Positions 24,991 to 38,779 of a stretch of DNA of 64,000 bases are shown here, one piece after another. The position numbers and the translations under genes are program-made. A model generated the notes under the pieces. That model was not told where the DNA came from. It searched no databases and saw only the letters and a list, made by a program, of their open reading frames with translations. The first letter of the stretch is position 1, and every line of letters begins with the position of its first letter. Source of the DNA: Syngnathus acus (Eukaryota; Chordata; Actinopteri; Syngnathiformes; Syngnathidae); contig NC_051102.1 of assembly GCF_901709675.1 (NCBI RefSeq), positions 8,808,912-8,872,911 on the forward strand, in the 5' to 3' direction.

Positions 24991-27661
24991 TGTGGACTAT
25001 GAATTAAACACTCAGTAAAATGGATGGACACGCATGCTGACACATCCACATCAGCTAAAGTGACTCTTTTCAGCATGAATACAGATCTTGCACATAAAAG
25101 GGAGGATCTCCATCATTTTTAATGACCAAACTATCTCTTCTCCTTTATATCAGAACTACTGTAAGTGACACCATTTGTGTGTGTGTATCCCAGAAATGCA
25201 CACCGCCACCATTTCCTTGGAAATACAATGTGTAATTATGCTAGATACGTTTCCGCGGTACCACTCCTTCGACTGACTGCACTTCGCATGGCGACAACAC
25301 AATCAGCCAATGTGCGCCTCTTTCTTAATCTGCTCCTGTTCGCTGACTGCACTGAACAAACACGTCGGCTCAAAGTCACAGGGAATGCTACGCCGTGCCA
25401 AAGGTGTGCTCCCAGGGAATGTCACGGGCACGGGGCAACTTCGACACTCATGTGAGAACATATCAGTCTAAAGGCAGGCCAAAATATTTAAAGACGACAC
25501 TGTTTATGTTTCAATCTAGTCGAAGTTTGTATTCGTAGTTATTTTACTATTGATAAAAAGTGACAGAAGCAAAACGCACGTGACATGCCCACTTGAGTCG
25601 CCACTTGCCACACACGCCCAGAGCAAATGGTTACATAAAGCACACTTGGCATACCTCATACACGCGTACAATCGTGTGACATTAATGCGACCTTTGTAAT
25701 GAGATTACATGTACAGTGGCGTGTTGAGTTTGGACACGTGCAGATTGTTTAGGTCCAGATGTGTCAATTAAATTGAAACGCAGGTTGAAAGTTGTGTTGC
25801 GAGATGTTGTGTTGCCATTTCAAAGCATTCTTTTTCAATTGGAACTTTTCCTAACTGCCATGTTTGTGTCAAAATAAGTTAAAAGGGACCGTGAAGTCAA
25901 AAAATATGTTCTGTGTGGTAAAATCCGATCGTTTTTTTGCCCATCTCAGGGATGGACATTTTGTGGCCAGTCCCACAACAGCGTAGCCCTCCCTCTTGCA
26001 GATCCGCCAGCCTCTGTCCCTCTAAAAGTGACCAACATCGGGTCTAAGACCCTTCCACCACCGATTACACTTCCGTCACGGAAGTAGAGTTTGTAGTCTT
26101 TACTTAACTGATGGAGGTGTAAATGCACGTCGCATTTGCTGCAGAGGTTAACCACTTAAACATACAAACAAACAAACACTGTCAAAGATGTGTCAAATTA
26201 AGAACATGGTTGAATTCTAAATTGCACAACTTCAAGTCCAGATTAACCTTTGGGCCTACACTTAGTTTCTTTTAAATATAGCACCTGGCAAAAATTTGTA
26301 CCTGCTGGGGTAGCCACCCTAGCCTTTTTGACCTTTTGGGGTCACCAGATTAGACACCATGCTAAACCTTTTTTTTGTCTTGAATTTTTACTGTATTTTG
26401 TGATGCAAGTGTTTACAAACTGCAATGACGTCTCATTTGTACAAGTTGCTTACCTATTTACTCACCACTTCCACATTATTGGGAAGTTTACTGGAACAGC
26501 AAAATTCACAGTGAAAATGACTCATTTTTAGCTTATCACTAAAAGTGAAGAGTTCAGGGCTGCTGGGGTGTTATTGGGGGGGAGAAGGGAGGAGATTGCG
26601 CTTTCAAATTGTGTGTGTCCATGCACACGTCTCGTCTTGAACGTGTCACTTTCCTTCTGGGAGTGACAAGACTATTTGCTGAGTCGGTTTTGCGTTTACT
26701 GTTATGGCTCCCAGCCCTGGGCGGTTTCCTTGCGTTCACGCCCATGACTCACTGCAATCTTCCTGACATTTTTCTCACCTTTCCGATACGCACAGAAAGT
26801 CTGGTTTCATTTCTACTTTATTTCTGGTTGTCTTTGCACGGTTTACGCTTGAGGACATTGGCCCGCAGCGTTGTCAACCACTTTTTTTTCTCTCTTTGGC
26901 TCGCTTCTTTGCAAACACTTTTTTAGAGATAAGTGGGAGGACAACCTCCCCACCCCCTTGCCAGCCAGGCTCCATTTAGTGCACATTCCTGCAGTGCTGA
27001 GCGAGGAGCCTTAGCTGTGTTGAGGAAAGAGGAGGGGCACATAGAGGTTGTTCAACTGTGCAGACTTGGGAGAATTTCCACAGACCGGATACACTTGAAA
27101 AACAAGTAGAAAAGACAATTGTGTCGAGGCTAGATGCACATAACACACGCATACTCCCTTAGAGGCATGCATAACTTTTATTTGTGCAGCAGCATCAGTA
27201 GTGTAGTATTGATATAGAGTGCTGCTTTGTGATGAAGACTTAAACGAAACATTAGGAAAACTTTAAAAATCCCAAATTGGTGTAAATTCTTTTTGGGAGA
27301 AACAGCTCCTCCTGCTGGTGGATTTTAGAATTTGTAACGTTTGGACTTTGGAGGAGTGCTTGGTGCATACAAGTCCTCCCTCGCTGATACGGAGCCTGCT
27401 GGGGAAGCTCGGCCTTTGGGTGGGGCGTTCAAGGTGTGTCCGGATTATTGACACACCGCCAGCAGCGAAAAGCGAGCGAGCGCAAAAGGTGCCATGGAGG
27501 CGTAAGAGAAGCAGCAGGAGTTCTTTCTTCTACGTGATTACGGCTTCCAAACCGACACCTGAACGCTCGAAACCTTTTCGCTTTTTTTTTTTTTTAAATG
27601 CTGTGAGGGGATTGCTTTTTGCTTGGGGCAAAGTGCAAATTTATATTTGAAAAGAAAAACG

Positions 27662-30600
27662 ATGGCGAAAGCTGTCATTTTCAACGTCTGCCTGGCGCTG
27701 GTAAGTCCGACATATGTGTTGTTTTATTAACAAAGAGGAACCTTGTGATATTCGACACTAATTCTATGTGTAACTTTAGATCCTGGTCGGAGTAGAGTCG
27801 TGCTTCGTCCCAAGCGTCCTGTACGTCCCGGTGCCGCAAAGTATCCCGGCCAGATTCGAGATAAGCAGACGTAATTACAATTTATTTTTATTCACGATCT
27901 AACCGGTACCGTATTTCTGCAATAATAATAATAGTAAAAGTCACTCAACCTGTTCTTCCCTATGCCCCAGTCAATGTGGCGAGCTGCGCGAGCGTCACTT
28001 GCAACGACCGCGCTTTCGCAGTCTGGCCCAACGGTTCGGTGACGGCCACGACCGCCGTCGAGATCTCGTCTAAAGGCAGAACTTTCTCCGTTTGGGCTGA
28101 ACGCAACGACGGGCGGCACATGCAGATGGACGTCAACCTCATCGCCAGCGAGCAAATGATCAGACAGGTAACAAAAGCAATCCCCCCCTCCTCGCGCCCC
28201 CAACTTGCAAAAGTGTTCACACCGGTACTTGAGTAAAAATATTATGCGCTGATACTTGATAAAGCGACTTAAGTACAGTAACAAAATAGTTGTTCTTAAT
28301 TCCCACTACTGACTGTGCCGTGTAGCCCACTGACGTGCTGCAACGGTTCAGAAGACGCTGGAGCCCCCCACCCATCAATATCCTGGAGAATGACCCCGGC
28401 CCCTATCCAAGAGACGTCTCAAGGGTAATTTTTCAAACATACGCGACACACCAAGCATTAAAATTATGCATTTAAATATACAGGAAAACTAAAAAGTCAC
28501 TACAAAAAATACAGCACACTATAATGCCGGATTTCCAAATGAAGGGATGAATTTTAGTCAGGGTTTCCAATTGTCAAAATATCAAATTGATTCTCGTATT
28601 GTTGGTTTGTTGATATTGATCTTGTCTAATAAGCAAAACACGTGATTATGTTTCTTATGTAATCAATATTTAGTGTCATAAAACCGTTCCCCATTCCTCA
28701 TGGCCACTTGGGACAATTATTTTAACAGTGACTCATATATACAGTACACACTGTGTGTGTGTGTGTGTGTGTGCCAACTGTTGAAAGACTCCCAACAGCC
28801 TTGAGATAAGAAGGGAAGAGTTTTCCATTTATAAAGCCGAAACACACCCAACCAGAACAATTACATACTAATATAGCAGCGTCATTTTTTACTATTATGT
28901 TATAGTAAATATTTCAGTTTCGAATGATCTGTCATAAGGGTCATTTTCTGTACAATTTTGCGACCTTTGATTTGCCTGAAATCCCTGTCAATCAAATTTG
29001 TAATCGGATAATTTGTTTTTGCTGCCTTAAAATGTTTCCAAAAGTGACTTGTATTGTATTACTTTACTTCACCCTCCTCCCCCCCACAAAAAAAATCCCT
29101 TCCCGTCATAAATGAATAAACCGTACATTTGAGCCTCTATCATTTTTTTTTTTTGGTTGCACACAAAATAATTATTGATGTCAACAATTTGCCTTGGTCA
29201 TACGATGGCGCTCGTCTTTTGCTTCTGTTGCAGCTCGTATCCGACACCGAAGCCTCTCATCAGGTGTACTACACTCTGACTGGGCCCGGCTACGACAAGT
29301 ACCCAGAAGGAGTGTTTAGGTTTGACAGCGACTCTGGAATGTTGACTGTGCTCAAGCCGGTCGATCGTGAGGAGTTCCCGCAGTTCGCCGTGAGTTGGCG
29401 CTTTTCCTCATTCAGTTTTTCCAATGAAATGGAATTCAATTGGTTTTAGATACACATTCAAGTTACTGTCACTTTTTGTATGATTCTATTGGAATCAATT
29501 CCAATTACAATCAATCATTTCATGAGCCATCTACAGCACCATGTATCTGTTTTTCCTTTGCAGTTAATAGCCAGGGTTTTCGACAAATCTTCGCGGCAAG
29601 AAACCGATGACCCTTTGGGGATCTTTGTCAACGTGGACGATCAGAATGACAATGCGCCGCAGTTCAGCGGCCAAATGCAATTTTCGGTGGCAGAGAAAAG
29701 CAAAGCAGGTGAGCAACTCGACACACTGTGGCCTGTTTCGTGTTTGTTCTGGCAACAAGCTTATCAAATGAACACACCGCAGGGACCGTCATGGGGAAGG
29801 TGAACGCCACCGACAGAGACCAGGCAGGCACCGACCACGTGAAGATCCGCTATTCCCTTTTGAGCGAATTGGAGCGATTTGCCATCAACCCGGAGACGGG
29901 GGTCTTGACAACGGCCACCAATACTTTAGACAGAGAGGTGAGGCCCGCCGGATCTCGGGTCCCGCAATTTCAATTCTACCACGTGTGACGTGAATGGAAT
30001 CTTCTTTCGTCAGAGTAAAGAAATATACAACGTGATTGTGCAAATCAAAGATATGGACGGCGGAGCCAAAGGTTTGTTCACCACGGGCACGGCGACCATC
30101 ACGCTGACCGACATCAACGACAACCCGCCGACCTTCACAAAGAAATTGGTAATCAGCTTCCACATTTGGAAGACCTTTGACCAGGTTGGCCCCCTGCCCA
30201 CAATTGTTGTTCATAATTCCTGAACCTTTGAATTTTTCATCGTGCAGTACGAAGCCACCGCACAGGAGAACGAAGTTGGCAAACTTATTCTCCGTATGCC
30301 TGTCGAAGATAAGGATTTAAAAGGCACATCCGCCTGGAAATCGAAATTTGTTATCACTAAGGGCAATGAAAACGGAAACTTCCGGATGGAGACGGACCCC
30401 AAAACAAATGAGGGCCTTCTGTACATTTCTAAGGTGAGTTGATTTTTACTTTGGAGTAACACCATGAGGAGTCCAAGTCATCTCAAGTAAAGAGTGCCGA
30501 CGTTTTTTCCAGCCATTAAATTTTGAGAAGTCCCAAAAAATGAGGCTGGAAGTGATGGCCCGCAACGAAGCCGAGCTGAGCGGCACCACGGCCCAGTGGG

Positions 30601-32414
30601 AGATCGTCCCCGTGGACTTGACGGTGGGCGACGTGGACGAAGGTCCCGAATTCACGGCGCCGACCGTTCGCTTCACCGTCAAAGAGAACACGCCCAACGG
30701 CACGGTGATAGGAACGTACAAAGCCATCGATCCGGAAACCAAGAGCAGCGACGGCATCAAGTAAGCGGTTCACTCTGATGGGACTTTGACTCGCTCGAAG
30801 AAAGCGAGACTGACGAGAACTTTGCGGACCGTTTCGCCGCAGGTATTACAAAATCATGGACCCGGCCGCCTGGATCAACGTGGACAGGAACTCAGGAGAG
30901 CTGAGGGTGGCAAATACCATCGACAGAGAGTCGCACTTTGTCAAGGAGGGACTTTACAACATCACCATGCGAGCCGTCGACGCAAGTATGTGGCTTTTTC
31001 AAACAGATCCGTCGCCTCGAATAGCGGACTTGAGCGAGAGTGTGTTCCCTCATGGCTTTTAGCTTCCAAGACCGGTACGGGAATGGTCATCATCCAGGTG
31101 GAAGACGTGAACGACAACGTGCCGGTTATCGTCCCGCCTGGCGAGAGGGTGGTGTGCGAGAAGGAAGGGGAAATGGGCTCGGCGCTGCTCGTGGCAGAAG
31201 ATGCCGACGAGGCGCCCTTTAAAGGCCCCTTCACCTTCAGCCTGCCGCATAACGAAGAGGGAAAATGGTCCATCATCAGATTCAATGGTAGGCGACGGCT
31301 TGTAGCTTGTCATATTTCCGTCAGGCCCTAAACGGATTGCGTGCTTCCCTTGTAGAAACGGCTGCCACGCTACGGCAGGACAAAGACCTCCCCTTGAAGG
31401 TGCATCAAATTCCCGTCGAGGTGAAGGATCTGCAGGGCAACGGGAAAATCCAGACAGTGAGCGTCAGGATCTGCCAGTGCAGGAACGGCGCCTGCGTGAC
31501 CAAGCCTTGGTCGGCCTCGCTGGGCCCGATGGGGTGGCTGGCGTTCCTCCTGCCTCTGCTCCTCCTGCTGCTGCTATGTCAGTTCCTCTCTTCTTTTTTG
31601 GATTTGTTCACTCCCTTACATGTTGGGAACATTAGTGTGTGACGTTCCTTCCATCTAATGGGCCATTTTGCTCTTGCAGTCTTGCTGCTCGCCTGTTTGT
31701 GCACGACAAAGCCAGACTTGCAGATCTTGGAGGACACGACCGACAGCGGCGGAATCCTCATCAAATCCAACACAGAAGCCCCGGGGGAAGAAGTGGTAAG
31801 GAGCGAGAAGAGGTCTCACTCCCTTCAATCCGAGCGAGGCAAAAGAACCACTTTTTTGTTCTGCGTCCACAGGACGCCAGTCTGATCAAGGTCCCCGTCC
31901 CCGGCTCGGACTTCAAGGGCTCGGTGGCCAATCAGGATTGGCAAATAAAGGGCTCCACCTTGGGACGCCAGGACACCAACTTCTACAAGTCCGGCTTTGG
32001 TGCCACCGACGCCGAGTTCATCAGCGGACATTACGACAGCCAGTACGGAACCCAGCAGATGAACTACGACGCAAACTTTCTCAACACATGGCAAACAAAC
32101 GGACGCTATTTGCATCAGGTGATGATGACGCTCCCGTTTTCTCGGAAACATCTGTCAAAGTATTATAAGCGTTTGGGCTCGAGTGTAAAGCTTCTGGCTT
32201 TGCCTTTCAGAAACTTTCCTATTTCGGAGGCAAGGAGAACGACGGGCGCTACGCGGACGACATCATCCACCAGTACGGCTTTGAGGGAGCGGGCTCGGCG
32301 GCCGGCTCGGTCGGCTGCTGCAGCGACGACGGCGGCGGCAACGAAAACCTCGACTTCTTAAACACGTTGGGACCCAAGTTCAAAAATCTTGCAGGCGTCT
32401 GCAAAAAGACATGA
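27662..32414 (+). CDS. dsc2l: Desmocollin (desmocollin-2-like), complete, 16 exons
   Basis: Exons: 27662-27700, 27780-27870, 27971-28167, 28326-28424, 29234-29389, 29564-29708, 29783-29937, 30014-30148, 30248-30433, 30513-30760, 30843-30985, 31063-31287, 31356-31577, 31680-31795, 31873-32118 and 32211-32414. Phases agree throughout, giving 868 residues. A signal peptide (MAKAVIFNVCLALILVGVES) precedes a desmocollin propeptide with CNDRAFAVWPNGSV and KGRTFSVWAERNDG. The furin site RFRR (116-119) frees a mature chain starting RWSPPPINI, with Trp at position 2. Cadherin repeats carry DQNDNAP, DINDNPP, DVDEGPEF and DVNDNVP. The membrane helix is at about 664-688. The C-terminus has GSVGCCSDD and LDFLNTLGPKFKNLAGVC, the catenin-binding core, and ends immediately in KKT, as in desmocollin a-forms and unlike desmogleins. 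Role: partner of desmoglein in desmosomes. The exact paralog name is uncertain. Confidence 0.93.
28212..28314. repeat. Dispersed repeat fragment in desmocollin intron 3
   Basis: Ggtacttgagtaaaaatatt through gacttaagtacagtaac resembles a widespread teleost repeat built on acttgagtaaaagta. Short and diverged. Confidence 0.4.
28752..28773. repeat. (TG)n microsatellite in desmocollin intron 4
   Basis: About 11 TG copies lie within the 809-base intron 28425-29233. The rest of that intron is AT-rich and shows nothing else. Confidence 0.9.
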
Positions 32415-33038
32415 ACGACCAAGCCGGAGAAAAATAGCGTTTTGCCCGTTGGGTGCCCAGAATGCGGCGCATCGCGGCCCCTCCCACCCTGCCACCAACA
32501 ATGAAAGGGAAGACAGAAGCCGAGTCATGTGGGCTTTTGCTCAAATTTTATTTTTTAATCTCTGCTGCCTTGTCTTGAGTCCCAAGCACTGATAACCTTG
32601 CTGACACTGTACATAGTGTACCTGTTGCTTTTCTTTTTTGGAGTGGATTCTTGGTTGCTAGTAGCTGATGCATTGATGTTTTTTTGTTTTTTTTTGGCAA
32701 GGGGTGTGTGTGATAATTGCTTAACAACTTCAGGTTTGGGGGTTTTACTAATCCCATGTTTTCATAGTCAATGTGCAAAGTAATTATCTGTTTTAAAAGG
32801 CTCCCCATTTTTTTATAAAGAGTTTTGATATTTTTGATAACATGAACTAAGATACAGTTGCCTAAAAGACAAAAAAATCAGCAGACTTTAAAGTAGAGTC
32901 GGGCATTCTAAGAATGAGATTTTTGATCAATTGCATCCATCTTAAAGCAACTGAGGGCAGCTGGCGCTCGAGTTCTGCTAACCTTAAAATAGGGGTCCAG
33001 AACTTTCAGTGTGTTTTTTGTTTTTTTTGCCCCGTAGC

Positions 33039-33044
33039 AATAAA
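33039..33044 (+). terminator. Poly(A) signal of the desmocollin gene
   Basis: This is the first AATAAA after the stop at 32414, giving a 3' UTR of about 0.65 kb. The UTR includes T-rich runs near 32680. Confidence 0.65.
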
Positions 33045-33065
33045 ATAATGTTCATAGAATCAAAT

Positions 33066-36000
33066 GGATTGATCAAGGAAATTTATTAAAATGCCTGCCC
33101 CTATTTTTTTTCTTAGTTTTTTGACTACTACTGGTTCTAAACTGTGCACGCGCATTCCAGCGGAGGCCGCGATTGTCAAAGGTGGAGCGGGTGTGGCTCC
33201 AGCAGCCGTCAGCAGTTATTGCAACATTCTAAGACGGCAAAGTCTACACTAGGGCGTCAACTGGGCCACTGACAACGGCGTAACAAAAGAGTCTGAATCT
33301 GGCATTTCCGCATTTGGCGTCGATGAACGTTCGAAATGTCTCTCGGAGAATGCGTAAAGGTAGATTTGGCTTAACTTATTGACTTCAACAAGCTGATGTC
33401 TTTTCACTGTAACACCTGTAGTGTGTGCGACTGGAAAATAATAAAAGGAACTCTTGTACGAGTGTGATTGTTTTCTCTTGGAGGAGGAAACAAAAAAAAA
33501 ACAGGTTGCAGGTGTGAATGCTTTTTTTGGGTGTGGCAGTCTAGCTCGCTTAACTTCAAGAATGCTGCGTGTGGGACACCGTCGGTTAAAAAGCGCCCCG
33601 CCCAACCTTGTCTCGTTGATGGATTGAGTTACAGCACATAGCGTACAATCCTTCACACCTATGGTTTGAGCCGGGAATTTCAAATTCAGGCTTACTACTG
33701 TGCTAAATTGCTATATACTGGCAGTATTGTTAAATTTTAAAATAAATAAAAAATATAAATAAATAAATAAAAACTATTTAGAAAATCAAAGCATCCATTT
33801 TGCAATAATACAGAAAGGCATGTGACTGTTCTTTGGTACAACAAAATAAGGTTGCTGCCTAGCAGTGGGCTACTGGACAGGCATGATCTTTCATTTTTAA
33901 GACCTCATAAGAAAAAGTATTGCAATCAACATCACCCTCGAATGAATAATTCACAGCATATTTGAAACGGGGGAGATTCTGTAGATAACAAGCTTATCTA
34001 CATTATGCAGCGACCACCATAAATAAATTATGCACCATGAAAAATGAACTAAAATCCAATTCGCCTTAAATGAAGACACAGGGATTATTTATTCATAGCT
34101 GATTTTGTGCACACAGGCAGTAAACAATCCAAAGAGTATTGTTTGGAAAGCATGCTGATCACGCACCAGTAGTGTGATATATTACAAAATTGGTTGAAAA
34201 ATACAACAATATATAATCGTGAGGGATTACAAAAACACTATCAGCATGTGGTCAATATGTAAACATCAAATCCAAATCCCACAGAGGCCAATTAAGACAA
34301 GCTCGAAAAGTCAAAAATAATGAAAATAAGCAGTTATGCTCAATGATTATTAATTAAGGCTCCCAAAGCATGATGGCAGCCATGTTAGCCACATTTTGCA
34401 AATAAACTCGATCTAGCACACTTTACACACCCAATTTTGTGTCTTGCTGAAATAAGCCCATTGAGCCCTTATTGTGCCCTGTCGTACACTGCTGGGCCAA
34501 TGCAATTGTTACCATGACAACCAGGGGTGGAGCCTGAGCTTTGTGACTGAAGTGGAGACGTGGGCCGCCTCTTGTCATCTTGCCAGTAAGTGTATGCGTA
34601 AGAGATCCAAGACTGGAACTGAGGACCTCTCGATTGTGAGTCAGTGGTGCCACAAATCAAGTGTATCAAGTCAAGGCCTGTCTGATAAAAATAAATAAAA
34701 AAGATTTAATAGACACCGTCGTGTCCATCCCTATCAGAGCGGCTTCTGCTAAGATGCAATTAATTCCAAAGCAGTAGCGTGAAATTAATTTAATGCTTGT
34801 TAATGACATTGCAGCCCGGTGTGGAAACAATCTTCAGATGGGATTCTTTGCATCGTTCACCGAAAAGGCCAAGATTGAGATTGATGCCTCCCAGCTACCT
34901 TAAGTACAAACTTTATTTACCTGACATACAGTATTTTGAGTCATGTGACTTTTTTTGCTGCAGAAATGGGATACGGTCACACATGAATCAAGTCAAGTTT
35001 ATTTGTATAGCCCTAAATCACAAGCAGTCTCAAAGGGCTTCACATAGACAAAAAAAAAAAAAAAAATTCCAAATATTTTTTTTGCACTTCCTTCGCAATA
35101 AGGCTGCGGGGGTCCAAGCACAATCCCTATCGTGTCCACTAGATGGCAGTGTTTACCTCTTTTAAGAGGAGAATGCGCGCTGTCAGATGATTTTTTTCAA
35201 AGAGAACTTGTGAGCCAAGCAACCACCTGACAGTGCTTCAATTAAGCATTAACTGTCACTTGTCTGACAATAACTGTTTTTTTTTCCCGTGCATCACACA
35301 CCTGCCAACTCGTTAAAAGTCACAAGAGACTCCTCGATGACGATATTCCACACACAATCTCACAAGCTTTGAAGTCACTTGCATGAAGCCTACTGAAGTC
35401 TACATTTTGCAACTGAAGAAAGGTAAACTCTCCTTGCAGTACAGTACAAATATATATAGTGGGCGGTTGCTGTATGAACAAAGAGACTAATAGACTGCAA
35501 AATAAGAGACTAAAGCAACTCAGAGTTTTCTTTGATTATATTGACCTGTTTTCTCTCCACGCAGCACGTCAAACTAAAAAAGTGTGGGATGAAAGCATAA
35601 CTTTCATCTTGTTTCTGCTATTGAGGATCAAACATGGATCAACTGCACTAGCCATCAAACATGTCTGACTATGGCGTGAACTCGTAATGTCGCCGATTAG
35701 GTGTAAAGGTCTGTGGTCCTGTGGCGATTCATCTGTACCATCACAGCAAAACCTGCCGTTTGTTCCTCTAAAAGCGGTGAACTTCCTGTTCATTACTGTC
35801 CACCCTGTAGGTGGAAGACACTTTGGTTCCTACTGCGCAGAGCAATGTTCTCAGAGAAGTGATTAAAGTCCAGCACAGCGTGATTGGAACCAGTGTCGTA
35901 CTTTTAACATGAGAAAAATCATCGACCCCTCAGGTGGGGCACATACGAGGAAACTCTTTGTTATTGTCCAGCGCTTTCATAAAAACTTCTTTTCCAAGAG

Positions 36001-38760
36001 TAGACAACTAAAGAACACATATGAGTGCAATTTAATAAAAAATAAAAAATAAAAATCACAACATTTTGAGGCATCTGCAGTTCAGTTGTATTTAACTTTT
36101 AAGAACGCTTCAATACATTTGCATTTCAAATTTGAATCAATGTTTACAATCAGGCAGTTTGTGTGCTACCTTTTAATTGAATATTAATCATTATCCACAA
36201 TGGTACTGGGTGTAAATAGTTTGAGTACCGCTGCACTAAGGACTTGAAATGATTTCAAAAAGAGCGCCAGAAGGATGATAAGACAAACTTCACACCCATA
36301 AAGATTAGAGACAAAAACACATGTAAGAAGGGCGGCGAGAAAACCAAACGCCTCAGTGTGCCTTGCTGGGATCAGAAAAGCAGATCCAATATTTTCCTCT
36401 CGGTGAAAGGTGTCTTGCACCTGCTCAACACGGAAGAGAAGAAAAATGGGCTTGTGAGCGCAACCCGGAGCTCCATGCCAGGTTTGAAGTCAAGGCGCTA
36501 CCCCCGCCGCGAGGATCTATAGACCACCTTTGGTGCGACTTGCTGCTTTGCCTCCTCTGGCAGTACTTTGAGGCTGAGAGATGTCAGGCTGTCTTCTCGC
36601 CCGAGGGGTCGTGGCCGGATAACCGCAACGACTATGTGTGGAGTTTAATTGGCTGCTTGCACATTTTAAATTTCAAGTCCTCCCACTTAGTCGGGGCTTA
36701 AATAAAGGATGGAGCAGGAGGTGGAAGCAATTCTTGTTCCTGCCTGCCTCAACAAAAGATGTGTACAATTGTGGACAAAAAGGGCCACAATTCACAAACA
36801 TGACGCACCAGATGGTTGGTTTCACAGATTGGGAGGGCGGGGGGAAGGGGGGGCTGTGGTTACAATTCCATCTGGGAAAGAGCTGATAAAAAACGGAAAA
36901 AAAAAGGGTCTCGCTGCTGAAAATAACTCCGAAGGTGATTGGGCGAACAATTCCATCCATGATGGGAAACCAGAAAATAGCATTGAATTGCCCATATTCT
37001 GATCAATCAATCAAGCTGGATCGAAATCTGAATCTATGATTGAAATAAACCTGTGGGTGGTATATACTTTCACTTCTTGCACACAACACCAAGACCTACG
37101 ACCCACATTGTTGTTTAGATGCAACACTTTAAACCCAGATTCCTTTCATGAGCTTCGGCTCGCTCACGGGAAATACAATTGATCGATTTTCTGCCATTCT
37201 TGACCCGACACTCTCCCCATCAGAAGCTTGAGCACCTCACAATGCAGCCAACAGAACACAAATAGAGCACAAATGACAACGTGAGCTGTAGAAAAGCGAG
37301 ATACAGAGGGTTATGTCACGCAGCTGGCACCCAAAAAGGCGTGCTCGCGCCAAGCCAAGTCCCAGCGAGCGCACTCGGATTGTTTTCCCTAAATATTGGC
37401 AGTCCGGTGATAGATGCCAGAGAAAATCTGATTGGACTGAGTGGCTGTATTGAATGATCGGTACGAAACAAAAGACTCGCAGCAGCACGCGCTACCGGAA
37501 TGGATCCAACTTGTGTCGCGTAGACGCATGATCCATCCAATATCAATTAAAATGAAAATCAATCATTCTGATGATGGTGATTAAGGAAGAAGAAAATATA
37601 TGCCCTGCTCTCTGCTGCGGCTATAAATTGTATCACAACCTTTTTTTCCCCCCCAGTAATAAGTAATCCGTTGAAAAAGTTGCTCATACTTTCTGCGCAC
37701 ACTCTTGAAAATGAGAAGTACCACTGCCACCTTCTGTAGTGGATGTGCAACTACAATTTATTTTAGTAGAAAAATAAAACAAAAACATGTTCCTTGGAAT
37801 CACAAAAAAAGAAAATCGCACTAATTCAATCATTTGCAAGGCATGTTTTTCTAGAAAACTTGACAAGTGCTGTGCCATTCAATCATTTGTGACTGAGTGA
37901 TTTTTAACAGGCATGTTTTCCTAGAAAACTTGACAAGTGCTGATTTTTGACAATGCGGGCAAAAATGTACACAAAATGTCCTGACATTGAGAAACAGAGG
38001 TGTCAAAATACAAGACCAAGATAGCTGATGCTGCGTTTTCATCAAAATACGCTTGAGAGATGATGAATGGTTGTTTTTCTGTTTTGGTTTGTTTTTCCCT
38101 GGTCTTCACCCTTCTAAATTCTTCTCGAGCTTTTTTAACCACTGACTGACAAAGTGTGTCCCTGTCAGCAAAAGCCCTCTCCATCCATCGTGAGTGACAG
38201 ATGAAGGGGTGATGAGAGAAGGAGGAAAATCGATGCACGAACATTCCACAGTCTTTCCTCTCCCCTGACCTTCAATCCTCACCTCAGAGAGGTCAACTCA
38301 AAGCCACGTTATTTACAAATCCCAAAACGAGGCACGTTTTAGCATCCTTCTTTCAGACGTACTAAATATGTCGAGACAGTATGACCGTACTTGCGTTACT
38401 GATTTTTTTAAATTACAGCCGGGAGTTTAATGAGTTTATGTAGAGTAATTAAAAAAAAAAAAAAAAACCTTAGCTGTTCTCTGCTGCTGAAATTCCAGTC
38501 ACATCGACTTTGGTTATTCCAACATCACTTCAACCCTACGCTATTAGCTTAATGCAAAACACAAACAGCCAGCAAGCTAACATTAGCTTCCACCTAACAA
38601 TGCTAATTGATCTCAGTAATTGGCCATATAAGGGCGAAAAGTAATGGCTGCGATTTTCTTTTCGTGCTTGTGTTTCATTTTTTGACAGCTACCAGAAGCA
38701 CATTGCGTTAATGTTAACCTAATACGAGGATCGCGAGTCCACAAATGATTTCTTGATTTC
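33066..38760. other. Gene desert, part 1
   Basis: AT-rich intergenic DNA without a supported gene. Identified pieces are an AAAT-rich run (33735-33773), a teleost repeat tail (34983-35060), and an octamer-type ATTTGCAT at 36117-36124. A near-duplicate of about 45 bp, ttttctagaaaacttgacaa and its copy, lies at about 37847-37875 and 37915-37945. Open frames here are short, lack splice context and match no family I know. Confidence 0.6.
34983..35060. mobile_element. Conserved 3' tail of a teleost SINE/LINE-type repeat
   Basis: Agtcaagtttatttgtatag, ccctaaatcacaagcagtct and caaagggcttcacatagac followed by an A-run are the familiar tail of an abundant fish retroelement. Only the tail is present. 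Confidence 0.7.
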
Positions 38761-38779
38761 TTTTGACGATGTGATGTCA

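Larger units (their letters stand above)
23961..27661. promoter_or_regulatory. 3.7-kb intergenic segment between head-to-head desmoglein and desmocollin genes
   Basis: Both start codons face outward, so this segment must hold both promoters. No TATA box is obvious on either side. GC-rich DNA flanks each start (about 24040-24190 and 27400-27500). Repeat fragments at 24305-24425 and 24890-24990 match DNA at 38780-38990. The remaining sequence has only short chance frames. No gene is seen. Confidence 0.55.
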
